Assembly: GCA_038247555.1 (NCBI GenBank)
Contig: JBBRUT010000037.1
Location: 1-26,800, forward strand
DNA length: 26,800 nucleotides
Direction of reading: 5' to 3'
From: JAHBXL01 sp038247555
GTDB taxonomy: Bacteria; Planctomycetota; Phycisphaerae; Phycisphaerales; UBA1924
Position numbers and translations under genes: made by a program. Positions 6,297-14,710 of the stretch are shown one piece after another. Under the pieces are notes generated by a model. That model was not told the origin of the DNA. It was given only the letters and a program-made list of their open reading frames with translations, and searched no databases. Every line of letters begins with the position of its first letter. The first letter of the stretch is position 1.

Positions 6297-8945
6297 CTAG
6301 CATCCCGCGAACCACGCAGCCAGGAATGCGAAGATGTCCGGAACAGCAATTGATCCGTTGCCGTCGAAGTCCGCGGCCGGATTCTGCGCGAACCAGGCGG
6401 AAAGGAACGCGAAGATGTCCTGCACAGTGATGCCGCCGGTTCCCCCCGCGCCGCCCGAGCAGTCGAAGTCAGCCGGGCAGAAGCGCACAAACGCGCTGTC
6501 CGAGGTGGTGGTGCCGCAACTGTTGGTCGCCTTGCATACGTAGTAGAACATACGGTCCGTCGGTCGCAGGTTGGAGATGGTGAGGAAGGTGTCGGTCGCG
6601 CCGGTGATCGTCGAGCCCCAGGCAGTGGGGCCGTCGGTGATCGCCGTCTCCGGGCCGTTGCCGCGACGGTACCACTGGCTGGTGACGTTGGTCGGAACCG
6701 CGAGCGTGGCGGCCAAAAAGCTCACCGTGCCGCCGTAGCAGCCGGGCTGATCAACAGGCTGGATGGCGAAGCCGGGTGCGTAGCTGGTCGGCAGAGCGAC
6801 TTGATACAGGCCCGCGGCGTCGGCGGCGCCGATCATGTGCGTGCCGGTGGCGCTCGGGGCGAGACGGCCAAGGACGTGTGGCATTTTGGGGTAAGCGACC
6901 GGGGCGAAGTAGTTCTCGAAGAAGAAGAAGTTGGCGAGCGGATGGATCGCCGCGAAGTTGTTCACCCCGTCCCCGTAGTCGTACGTGCCGACCAGGAACT
7001 TGCCGCTGGGAGACGACACGTAGGTGAGGCTGTCGTACGGCGGGGGATAGCCGAAGCCGAAACCGCTGGCGCTCAGGCCGCGGCGGACGGGGTTGGTGAT
7101 CGACGTGACGGTCACGGCCTCGAGACGGATATCGGTGAGGAACTCCAACTCGGGCGGGCCGCCGACGGTGGCGTTCACGTAGAGCTGGTGGTCGCCCTTG
7201 GCCATCGACCGGACGTGATAGTTCGGGACGGGGTTGTAGATGCCCGAGACCAAGGGGGCCACTGCGCTGGTGACATCGATCAGCCAGAGGCCGAAGGAAT
7301 GCGTGCCGAGCGCGACGACCTTGTTCACCGCCCCGGGCGCCTCCCACGAGGTGATGGCGGTGTAGTTGGAGGCAAAGCCGCCGAAGGGTGTCGTGCTTCG
7401 GAGCACCGGCGCGAGCGAGGAGAGCTCGACGATGACGAACTCGGCATTGGTGGTGATGGCATACAGCCGCGAGTTGGTCACGCACATGCGGTGCACCTCA
7501 AAGCCACCGAGGGTGGGGGCGAGCAGAACGGGCGCGGCGGGGTTGGTGATGTTCACCAGCCTGATGGCGTCGCCCGCGCCGGGGACCTTGGTCGCGATCG
7601 CAAGGATGTTGACGCCGCCTGCGAGGAAGCCGGGCTCCATGAACTCCGAGTAGTTCGGCAGCACCAGCGAGCTACGGAGTTGCTGGGCCTCGGGCAGGGT
7701 GTAGTCGTAGAGTCGGAGTGTGTTGAAGGTGTAGTCCAGCACGGCGGTGATGTTGCCCGATTGGCGAACGACGCTTGGGCCGACGGGCAAAGCGGTGAGG
7801 TTGGATCGGACAGAGACGACGCCTGGGCTGGCCGTGTTCATGGTCATCAGCCCGCCGCGGCCGCCGGCCCAGTAGTCGGTGAAGCCGCTCGAGGCCCCGG
7901 AGACCATCTGCGTGACGCGCGGGAAGCTGCTGAAGTATCCGCCGAGGTAGCTCAGCGCGGCGGGATTCGCGGTGTTCCACGTGCCGACCCCCGCGCTCTC
8001 GATGCTGATGCGCAGGAGGTTGCCCGTCGCGGCCATGCAGAGGGCCCGCCCGTTGAGATCAACCGGCGGGTGCCAGATGGGGGACGCGGGCGTGGAGATA
8101 TCGACCGCGCGCATCCAGTCCTCGCTGGGGGTGATGAGCGGCACTTGGTTGTCGTAACTCAGAAGCAGCTTGCTCCCCACCAGTTGCATGGCGCTGATGC
8201 TCGTGTGCGAACCCAGAGGTGCGCTGTTGAGGCTGGTCGTGATACGCACGGGCGCGGCGGGATTGGAGACATTCCACGCCTCTACGCCGAGCATCGACGA
8301 GTCGTACTCGTGGATGCCCGCCCACAGCACGCTGCCGACTTTGGCGAGACGGTCAAAGCCGTAGTTCGTCACAAAGGGTTCGATGGCTCCGACATAGACC
8401 GGCAGGCCGTTGGCCGAGAAGTCATAAATGAGGATGTCGCTGTTGATGTGCGGCAGGTCCTCATCGAAGGTCGAGATGTACAGCCGAGGGCCGTCGGCCA
8501 GAATGTCCGTGACGTCGTACGCGAAGACCGTCACGGGGTTGCTGATGTCAATGAACGGCGCGTACAGGATGGTCACGCGGACCACGGTGCCGTCCTCCAG
8601 CAGCACGCACGCGCTCTGGCCATCGGGCGAGAGGGAGATTTTGCGTGCGGGATGAGAGAGACCGATGCGACGAGGCGGCGAGAACGACGCGGGGGCGTTG
8701 GGGTTGGCGAGACTCAACAGTTCCAGATTGGTGCCCGAGGCGACAAGCAAGGCGGTGGTGCCCACCTGCTCGACGGCCGTGGTCTCGCCGCCGAAGCGGT
8801 TGGTCACCGCTGCGCCGCACTGTGCCGAGGCCTGCGTGCCCCAAAGCATGAGCAGCGTGCCAAGCAGCAATCCGCCGCGACCCAGTACCGAGGACGCCAT
8901 ACGAAGAATGGAGGCACACATTTTCAGATTCCTGTCGAAGGCCAT
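6297..8945 (-). CDS. Secreted LVIVD-repeat beta-propeller protein with Ig-like domain and GC-type dockerin tail
   Basis: An 882-residue exported protein. A signal peptide with a positively charged start and hydrophobic core GLLLGTLLMLW ends at about residue 42 (TQASA). Residues about 55-720 carry repeated LVIVD-type signatures such as NVSNPAAPVRI, DISTPASPIWH, NITNPAAPVLL and DVTSAVAPLV, spaced as propeller blades. Residues about 727-815 resemble an Ig-like domain (GGTVSFL, QWYRRGNG, FYYVCKATNSCG with two Cys). The dockerin tail (about 818-882) has two Ca-loop repeats; the first loop is stretched by a Gly-rich insert (DFDCSGGAGGTGG). AGAGGAG lies 5 nt before the ATG. LVIVD proteins are usually extracellular binding or scaffold proteins; the ligand is unknown. 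The large antisense frame over this gene is a codon-bias shadow. Confidence 0.9.
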   Translation of the reverse strand: MAFDRNLKMCASILRMASSVLGRGGLLLGTLLMLWGTQASAQCGAAVTNRFGGETTAVEQVGTTALLVASGTNLELLSLANPNAPASFSPPRRIGLSHPARKISLSPDGQSACVLLEDGTVVRVTILYAPFIDISNPVTVFAYDVTDILADGPRLYISTFDEDLPHINSDILIYDFSANGLPVYVGAIEPFVTNYGFDRLAKVGSVLWAGIHEYDSSMLGVEAWNVSNPAAPVRITTSLNSAPLGSHTSISAMQLVGSKLLLSYDNQVPLITPSEDWMRAVDISTPASPIWHPPVDLNGRALCMAATGNLLRISIESAGVGTWNTANPAALSYLGGYFSSFPRVTQMVSGASSGFTDYWAGGRGGLMTMNTASPGVVSVRSNLTALPVGPSVVRQSGNITAVLDYTFNTLRLYDYTLPEAQQLRSSLVLPNYSEFMEPGFLAGGVNILAIATKVPGAGDAIRLVNITNPAAPVLLAPTLGGFEVHRMCVTNSRLYAITTNAEFVIVELSSLAPVLRSTTPFGGFASNYTAITSWEAPGAVNKVVALGTHSFGLWLIDVTSAVAPLVSGIYNPVPNYHVRSMAKGDHQLYVNATVGGPPELEFLTDIRLEAVTVTSITNPVRRGLSASGFGFGYPPPYDSLTYVSSPSGKFLVGTYDYGDGVNNFAAIHPLANFFFFENYFAPVAYPKMPHVLGRLAPSATGTHMIGAADAAGLYQVALPTSYAPGFAIQPVDQPGCYGGTVSFLAATLAVPTNVTSQWYRRGNGPETAITDGPTAWGSTITGATDTFLTISNLRPTDRMFYYVCKATNSCGTTTSDSAFVRFCPADFDCSGGAGGTGGITVQDIFAFLSAWFAQNPAADFDGNGSIAVPDIFAFLAAWFAGC

Positions 8946-9303
8946 GGATCTCCTCTCACAATCCTGTGGGGAGGAGGGATTCGTGCTTCTCTAACCTGTC
9001 GCAAACGGGTCGCGGCCGTCGCCGAGTACCCAGAATCAACAGACGGGACGATCAACGCCGACCTGCTGCTGGTACGGGTCGGCAGCGAACGTTTGAGATG
9101 CTCTCCTCTAGGCGCAGCGGACCGGCAGGAGCGGCCACGAATTTTGGGGATTCAGCAGGTCCATTGCACTGCACGCCCAGGCGAGCATGGTCAGGGAGTC
9201 GATGCCGCCAATCCCCCGCATCACGCTGGCAAAGTGGGAAGACTGGCTCGGGCGTGGCCGGGAGGCGCTTGGGGATTCGGGGGGCGGGCCTGAGTGATGG
9301 GGC
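8946..9303 (+). other. Intergenic stretch with a short coding relic (9112-9296)
   Basis: Between the propeller gene and the metallophosphoesterase gene is a + frame open from 9112 to a TGA at 9294-9296. Its end reads convincingly as protein (GHEFWGFSRSIALHAQ, then PPIPRITLAKWEDWLGRG). The only ATGs in it are late (9187, 9202) and there is no ribosome-binding site, so it looks like the 3' end of a gene whose front is lost; a stop sits just upstream at 9109. I do not recognise the family. Confidence 0.3.
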
Positions 9304-11169
9304 TCAGCGATCGGCTGCTTTGGTGAGCTCGAACTGGTCGAAGAGCAGGCCGTCGATGTCGTAGGCTTTGAACTGCATCGTCCGGTCGTGGACGACCAGG
9401 TAGCAGTAGTGGTGGGCACGCTTCACATGGTGCGTGAACCAGACGCGGTTGGGCGCAGACGTCTCGAGCCCGCCGCCACCGCCACCGGAGACGACGTAGC
9501 GCACGCCCTTGTCGGGGTTGATCTTCATCTCGAAGATCGGCCAGGTGCGCTCGTAGGAGTGGATATGGCCGTTGAAGACCATGTCCACGCCGTACTTTTC
9601 GTAGAGAGGAACGAGGTTTCGAGCGCGGCGATCGCCGTACACCGGTCGCTTGTCGGGGTCGCCCTTCATGGTGTCGCCGTAGTCATCGTTATCCGATGAG
9701 AACGGCGGGTGGTGGTGCGCGGCGAACTTCCAGGTGGCTTTGGAGGCGGCGAGGTCCGCCTCCAGGCGATTGTACTGCTCGGAGCCGGGCGAGCAGTCCT
9801 TGTTCGAATCAACCATGAAGAACTGGGCGTTGCCGTAGGTGAATGTGTAGTAGTACTCGGGGCTGGGGAGCGCGAAGTACTGATAGTAGAAGTCGGCGTT
9901 CTTCTCGTGGTTGCCGATCACCGGGTACACGGGCACGTATGCGAGCAGGTTCTTGCAGGGCTCGAAGAAGTCCTTGAGCCACTGGTTCTTGGCGAAGCCG
10001 TCATCGACGACATCGCCGCAGTGGAGCAGGAAGTTGGGCCGCATCGAGTACGCGCCCTCCGCACACTTGCGGGTGACATCCGGGTTGCGCTGCGTGTCGC
10101 CGATGATCGCAAACGACCAGGGCATATCCGCGGGGACGGCCGTCTGCAGCGACCGGATCGGGCTTCTGATCATCCGGCCGTCGGGGTCGATGCGCGTGAC
10201 GCGGTAGAAGTAGGTCGTCTGCGGCTCAAGCCCGACGAGGTGGACTTCTCCGAGCAACGAGTCCTCGGTGGTCTCGGCGGTGAACTCCAGCGGCTGCGCG
10301 GTGCCATACTCGACGGTCATGCTCGAGGGCCGATCGGTCTCGCTCATCACCACGATCGAGTTGAGCGTGGCAAACTGGAGATAGGGCTCGACGAGGAACA
10401 CGAGGTCATCTTCGCCCGGCTCATACTTCCAGAGGTTCTCGTTCTTGGTCGCGACCGCGGCGATCTGCTCGGGCGTGAGCGCGCGGTTGTAGACCTTGAC
10501 CCGGTGGAGTGCACCATCGAGGGCGTGCTTCTCATCGCGGTCGAGGTAACAACCGATCGTGTAGGGCGCCGTCTCATCGTAGAGGATGTCGCCGGATTGC
10601 TCGCGGCTCTCGGCATCGAGCTGTCCGTTCACGTACAGCCGCATGCTCTCCCCGTCGTATGTGCCGACGACGTGGTACCAGCGGCCGGTGGTGATCCGGG
10701 ACTTGCCGCTCATGTAGGTCATTTTGCCGTTGCCATCATCCGCACCTGCGCTTGCGAGCGCGAAGTAGAAGCTCTGCTTGTTGTAGCCCAGGAGCCAGCC
10801 CTTCTCTGCATCGCCGTTGTCCTGGATGCAGCCGATCATGGATCCCCAGTCGACTGTCTCCGACAGGTTGACCCAGGTTTCGACGGTGATGGCCTTGGAA
10901 GGCAGGCCGCGGCGGGAACCATCGAGCTTGTCGGCGATGACGAGATAGTCTGCCGCGCCGTTGAAGGAGTAAGCAACGGCAGGACCGATGGTCACGGACT
11001 TGGGCTCGCCGACGATGCGGGCGCGGACAGTGTGTGTCGCATCCTCAACGTGGCGCTCCTGGACTTCGTGGATCCCGGGGGCGAAGTGCACGATGAGGCC
11101 CGGCTCATCATGATCCGGGTGGGCGAGGGGGAGAATCGCAAGAATGGCCGCGGCGAGGAGGCTGAGCAT
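9304..11169 (-). CDS. Secreted metallophosphoesterase with LamG and purple-acid-phosphatase-type FnIII domain
   Basis: A 621-residue exported protein. The start at 11169 gives a signal peptide (MLSLLAAAILAILPLA) and has AGGAG 10 nt upstream; the frame runs back to 11397 without one. Residues about 60-240 form a LamG/concanavalin-like jelly roll (AYSFNGAADYLV, GRWYHVVGTYDG, LDGALHRVKVYNRAL). Residues about 255-345 match the N-terminal Fn3-like domain of purple acid phosphatases (EPYLQFATLNSIVV, LEPQTTYFYRV). The calcineurin-like core follows: GDTQRNPD (about 358), HCGDVVDDG (about 386), GNHE (about 418), HHHPPF (about 485), GHIHSYER (about 535). These supply the usual two-metal ligands, so phosphoester hydrolysis outside the cytoplasm is likely. 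It has no dockerin tail, unlike both flanking genes. The true substrate cannot be read from sequence. Confidence 0.9.
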   Translation of the reverse strand: MLSLLAAAILAILPLAHPDHDEPGLIVHFAPGIHEVQERHVEDATHTVRARIVGEPKSVTIGPAVAYSFNGAADYLVIADKLDGSRRGLPSKAITVETWVNLSETVDWGSMIGCIQDNGDAEKGWLLGYNKQSFYFALASAGADDGNGKMTYMSGKSRITTGRWYHVVGTYDGESMRLYVNGQLDAESREQSGDILYDETAPYTIGCYLDRDEKHALDGALHRVKVYNRALTPEQIAAVATKNENLWKYEPGEDDLVFLVEPYLQFATLNSIVVMSETDRPSSMTVEYGTAQPLEFTAETTEDSLLGEVHLVGLEPQTTYFYRVTRIDPDGRMIRSPIRSLQTAVPADMPWSFAIIGDTQRNPDVTRKCAEGAYSMRPNFLLHCGDVVDDGFAKNQWLKDFFEPCKNLLAYVPVYPVIGNHEKNADFYYQYFALPSPEYYYTFTYGNAQFFMVDSNKDCSPGSEQYNRLEADLAASKATWKFAAHHHPPFSSDNDDYGDTMKGDPDKRPVYGDRRARNLVPLYEKYGVDMVFNGHIHSYERTWPIFEMKINPDKGVRYVVSGGGGGGLETSAPNRVWFTHHVKRAHHYCYLVVHDRTMQFKAYDIDGLLFDQFELTKAADR

Positions 11170-11289
11170 CGGTGGATGTCTCCTGATTGATGAGTGGGAA
11201 CGCGATGCTAACCGGAAGCGGCGGCAAGAGGGACCTTCGCGCGCAAAGGTTCGGTCAACGGTGCGTGAAGAACGCTGGGAGAAGAAAGA

Positions 11290-11317
11290 GGGGTCCCCGC
11301 CGTTGGGCGAGGACCCC
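11290..11317 (-). terminator. Rho-independent-like terminator after the 1013-residue repeat-protein gene
   Basis: GGGGTCC (11290-11296) and GGACCCC (11311-11317) form a perfect 7-bp stem with a 14-nt loop. On the minus strand the stem is followed by TCTTTCTTCTC. It lies about 45 nt past the stop at 11361 and ahead of the metallophosphoesterase start, so the two genes are probably separate transcription units. Confidence 0.6.
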
Positions 11318-11360
11318 TTGCACGTGAGACAGGTGGGCCGTTGATCAGCGGCCGGTCGAA

Positions 11361-14300
11361 TCAGGGAACGCAGGGCCCGGTGCCCGTGGCGAACCACACT
11401 GACAGGAAGGCGAAGATGGCCGGAACGCCGGGGTTGCCGCCGAAGTTGCGGGCCTCGGGGTCATTGGCGAACCAGGCGGAGAGGAAGCAGAAGATATCGG
11501 GGACACCGACCGCGCCGTCGCGGCACCAATCGGCATCGCAGAAGCCGCCGATCTCCTGACCGACGGTGGCGGTGAGGGAGATCTCGCAGAGGGCCCAGTA
11601 GCCCGATTCAGAGTCGCGGAACCGGACCTGCACTGAAGTGGCGCCCGCGGGGTTGTTCAGCGCGACCGTGACGATCTCGTCGGGGGCGGAGGCTTTGAAG
11701 GTGGGGTCGCCGGGGGGCGCATCGGCATTCCAGGTGAGCACGGCGGCGAAGGGGCCACCGTTGTAGGAGACTTCTACGCGGGACTGATGCCCGGCCTCTG
11801 CGAGCCATCCGGAGCGGAAGCCGAGTTCGAGGCTGTTCTCGTTCACGATAGAGATGTTGAAGGTCGGGGAGATGAGCATGGCCGTGCCATTGCAGCCGCG
11901 GGCCTGGAAGTCGGAGACGTAGGCGTTGGAAGAGCCGAAGAGGTTGCGGTCGCCGCCGACCTCGAGCAGCCAGGCGTCGGTGAGCCACGCGTTGAAGCCG
12001 TAGAAGTCCTCGCTGCTGGCGAAGCTGCAGCCGGTCACTCCGCTGGAGTCGACCGTGTAGCCCGTGCCCTGATCGATCACGCGGGACCAGTAGCGGCACT
12101 GGCCGGTGGGCGGAGCTTCGGTGGGCGGGGTCTGGAGATTCTGGGGCTGGTCGAAGGTCTCGAGGAATGCGCGGGAGCCGTCGATGGTGAGTTCGAGATC
12201 GTCGACCGCCCACCACCAGTCGTTGCGGGCGTTGCCGAGACCCAAGACGAAGCGGACGGCCGATGCGCCGACTGGCACCTGCATCGCGGAGGTGTTGAGC
12301 ACGACGCGCTCGTTGGTGTTGTCGTCCTTGAAGTTGGGAAGGTTCGGATCCGACTGCCAGGTCAGAACATTGACCGGGGGCTGCTCGACACCGCCGACGG
12401 TGTAGATGGCCTCGATGGTCGCGGTCTGGTTGTTGGTGTTGCCGGGGGCATCATCGCAGCACTCATCGCGCCACGAGGAGTCGAAGCCGAGCTCGATCGT
12501 GGTGAATCCACCGGGGATCGGGATCAGGGGCGAGGTCATGAAGGCATTGAAGAACGTGTTGAAGGTCGGCTGATCGTCCCATTCATCGGGGTCGGCGATG
12601 GCGATGAAGCCATCGGCGAGCAGGAACTGCTCGCGGCCTTGCTGATCGACGTTGGTGTACCACCACTCGGCGCTAGCGAAGCTCCAGCCGGCCCACTCCG
12701 GTCGGCCGCCCTGCCCGAGGAACGGGGCTTCGGTCCAGCCCGCGGGGGCATCGGGGGCCCAGGGTGTGAAGCATGGGGCGAAGTTGACGAGCGGAGCAAC
12801 ATACATGCGATCGCGGATGGGGCATTCATCCTCGATCGCGATCGTGGCGAGGCCCTCGAAGACCTGCACGTTGTCGATCGCCCAGAACCAGTTGTTCCCT
12901 GCGATGTAGTTGAAGGCGATCGTGACGGTTGTCGCACCGGCGGGGATGTTCAGCGGCAGGACGACAAGCTCGGAGAGGTTGGTCGCCTTGAAGTCGGGGC
13001 TCAGGGCGTTGCTGTCCCAGAAATCCAGCACGACGGTGCCGCCGACGTCGTACGTCGCGCTGATGGAGGCCACCTGACCATCTTCGTGAGCCCAGCTGGA
13101 AGCGAAGCTCAGGACCAGGGTGTCCGAGTCGCGGCCGGTGATGCTGATTGCGGGCGTTGTCAGCGTGGTGTTGAGCGTTCCGGAGGAGGGCAGATCGGTC
13201 CACTCATCGCCATCGGCGACGGCAATGACACCGTCGCTGAGCGTGAACAGACGGCCGCGCGCACTGGTGAAGCCGTTGACATTCTGCGGCTCTACGCAGT
13301 TCCAGAACTGGGGCTCGACAAAGCTCCAGCCGGCCCAGTCGGGCACGCCGCCGGTGGAACCGGAGTCGAGCGTGACCTGCACGCCGTTGGGGCCGGTGTG
13401 GGTGTATACGCCCACGCCGCAGTAGCCGATTGCGCAGCCGACCACGCCCTCATCGACGGGGGGCTGAAGCGTGACATCCTCGAAATCCTCGCTCCAGAGC
13501 GCTGTCTGGACATTGTCAACGCTGCCGGAAAGCCCGAGATTGTCGACGGCCCACCACCAGTCGTTGAGCGCATTGGTGAGACCGAACCGGAAGGCCACCG
13601 CGGTGGCATTGGCGGGCGCGTTGAGCCCGGCGGAGCTAAGCGTTACGAGCTCGTTGGGAGCATCGTTGTGGAAGTTGGGGTTGGGGATGGTGTTGGCGGG
13701 GGAGTCGAGGAACTCGTTGGACTCCCAGCGCAGAACCTCGACCTCTACCGGGCCACCCGGGGTGGAGTAGACGGCGACGATGGTCGCGGTCTGGTTGTTA
13801 TCCTGATTCTCGCCATCATCGCAGCACTCGTCGCGCCAACTGGAGCCGAACTCGAACGCGAGCGTGGAGGGCGCAACGCCGACGAGGCTGATTGTCGGAG
13901 AGGTCATGAAGGCGTTGTAGTCGCCGCAGTTGTTGATCGGGCTGCCCTCATCGTCCCACTCATCGGGATCGGCAACGGCGACGATGCCCGAGCCGCGGGG
14001 AATCGGATCTTGGGCGTTGCCCTGCAGGAACTCGGGGCGACGCTGGGCATCGACGGTGATCCACCATGAACCCTGCACGAACGCCCAGCCCTCGAACTCG
14101 AGGATGCCGGCATCGCTGGTGCAGGTCACGCAGTCGAACTGCTGCGGCGGGCAACCGGGAATGCGGCAGTAGTAGGTCGAGACGCCGCAATCGTCGACGG
14201 TCCAGCCCGGCGCGGTTTCGGCCCACACGGGGGAAGTGCCGCAGGCCAGCGTGATGCGGGGGTCGCTGGAGAGCTGGTTGCGGACAGCTCCGTTGAAGGT

Positions 14301-14402
14301 CTCGAGATAGAACACGTTCTGGGCCAGGCCGCTCGGGCATGCGCAGCCAACGGCGGCGACGAAGCCGAGTAAGCCGAGCGAACGGACAGTTCGATGATTC
14401 AT
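11361..14402 (-). CDS. Large secreted protein of tandem jelly-roll-like repeats with GC-type dockerin tail
   Basis: A 1013-residue exported protein. The ATG at 14402 is preceded closely by GAGGGAG and opens a signal peptide (MNHRTVRSLGLLGFVAAVGC, cleaved near GLAQ). The body is three full and one degenerate repeat of about 205-250 residues. Each full repeat carries GWSF or GWAF, a W-rich strand, IAVADPDEWDD or a variant (near 148, 399 and 606), a TSP-I strand, a SSWRDECCDD or SSWAHEDG strand, and closes with a WWWAVDN-like motif (near 285, 507 and 732; SGYWALCEI near 936). The tail (about 951-1013) has VPDIFCFLSAWFA and a degenerate second copy, VPAIFAFLSVWFA, in a loop that lost its Asp pattern. 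The repeats resemble modules I associate with secreted phosphoesterases, which fits the neighbouring gene, but no catalytic domain is present. It is probably an adhesive or structural surface protein. Confidence 0.88.
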   Translation of the reverse strand: MNHRTVRSLGLLGFVAAVGCACPSGLAQNVFYLETFNGAVRNQLSSDPRITLACGTSPVWAETAPGWTVDDCGVSTYYCRIPGCPPQQFDCVTCTSDAGILEFEGWAFVQGSWWITVDAQRRPEFLQGNAQDPIPRGSGIVAVADPDEWDDEGSPINNCGDYNAFMTSPTISLVGVAPSTLAFEFGSSWRDECCDDGENQDNNQTATIVAVYSTPGGPVEVEVLRWESNEFLDSPANTIPNPNFHNDAPNELVTLSSAGLNAPANATAVAFRFGLTNALNDWWWAVDNLGLSGSVDNVQTALWSEDFEDVTLQPPVDEGVVGCAIGYCGVGVYTHTGPNGVQVTLDSGSTGGVPDWAGWSFVEPQFWNCVEPQNVNGFTSARGRLFTLSDGVIAVADGDEWTDLPSSGTLNTTLTTPAISITGRDSDTLVLSFASSWAHEDGQVASISATYDVGGTVVLDFWDSNALSPDFKATNLSELVVLPLNIPAGATTVTIAFNYIAGNNWFWAIDNVQVFEGLATIAIEDECPIRDRMYVAPLVNFAPCFTPWAPDAPAGWTEAPFLGQGGRPEWAGWSFASAEWWYTNVDQQGREQFLLADGFIAIADPDEWDDQPTFNTFFNAFMTSPLIPIPGGFTTIELGFDSSWRDECCDDAPGNTNNQTATIEAIYTVGGVEQPPVNVLTWQSDPNLPNFKDDNTNERVVLNTSAMQVPVGASAVRFVLGLGNARNDWWWAVDDLELTIDGSRAFLETFDQPQNLQTPPTEAPPTGQCRYWSRVIDQGTGYTVDSSGVTGCSFASSEDFYGFNAWLTDAWLLEVGGDRNLFGSSNAYVSDFQARGCNGTAMLISPTFNISIVNENSLELGFRSGWLAEAGHQSRVEVSYNGGPFAAVLTWNADAPPGDPTFKASAPDEIVTVALNNPAGATSVQVRFRDSESGYWALCEISLTATVGQEIGGFCDADWCRDGAVGVPDIFCFLSAWFANDPEARNFGGNPGVPAIFAFLSVWFATGTGPCVP
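12449..13837 (-). repeat. Conserved DNA repeat inside the tandem-domain gene
   Basis: Plus-strand CATCATCGCAGCACTC(G/A)TCGCGCCA occurs near 13813 and at 12449-12473, about 1.36 kb apart, encoding two copies of WRDECCDD. The GCGGTCTGGTTGTT just beside each copy also matches. This supports duplication of repeat 1 and repeat 3 from a common unit, with repeat 2 more diverged. Confidence 0.55.
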
Positions 14403-14710
14403 GATGCTCCCTCTGGGTGTGCGTGGTGAGGACTCCGCCGGACGACAACCCCGCGCGACACTGCGCGGTCCATCGCCAAGCGCGAACCATTCGAAGATAC
14501 GCGAACTCGCGCCAAGCACCAGTCAAGCTTGCGCGAATATGGGCATCGCCTCAGCGCGTGCTGCCCCAATGTGGGCATCGAGCCCGGGCTGCACGCAAAG
14601 ACTTAGCGCGCACTTGAACTGATCTGAACACAGCGCTTCGCAGCTCTGCCGTAATCTTGCTGCGTTGTCCCCGCCCTCTGACGCAGCCATCTTCAAGCGG
14701 AGTTCCACGC
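14403..14710. promoter_or_regulatory. Divergent promoter region with paired 13-mer
   Basis: This 308-bp region separates the divergent repeat-protein gene and pseudopilin/phosphonate unit, so it should hold both promoters. AATATGGGCATCG (14536-14548) and AATGTGGGCATCG (14568-14580) form a direct repeat with one mismatch and 32-bp spacing, about three helical turns, as expected for a cooperative operator. I cannot assign promoter boxes with confidence. No gene is visible inside. Confidence 0.35.

Noticed and set aside
6801..9293. 830-residue open frame on + over the propeller gene
   Set aside because: Antisense to a gene with signal peptide, Ig-like Cys pair, dockerin tail and ribosome-binding site; composition (Val/Gly/Asp/Arg-rich, no domains) is that of a high-GC shadow.
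9709..11190. 493-residue open frame on + over the metallophosphoesterase
   Set aside because: Antisense shadow of a gene with all calcineurin-like motifs.
11787..14069. 760-residue open frame on + over the repeat-protein gene
   Set aside because: Antisense shadow; low-complexity Val/Gly/Asp/Glu sequence without motifs, opposite a gene with clear tandem domains.
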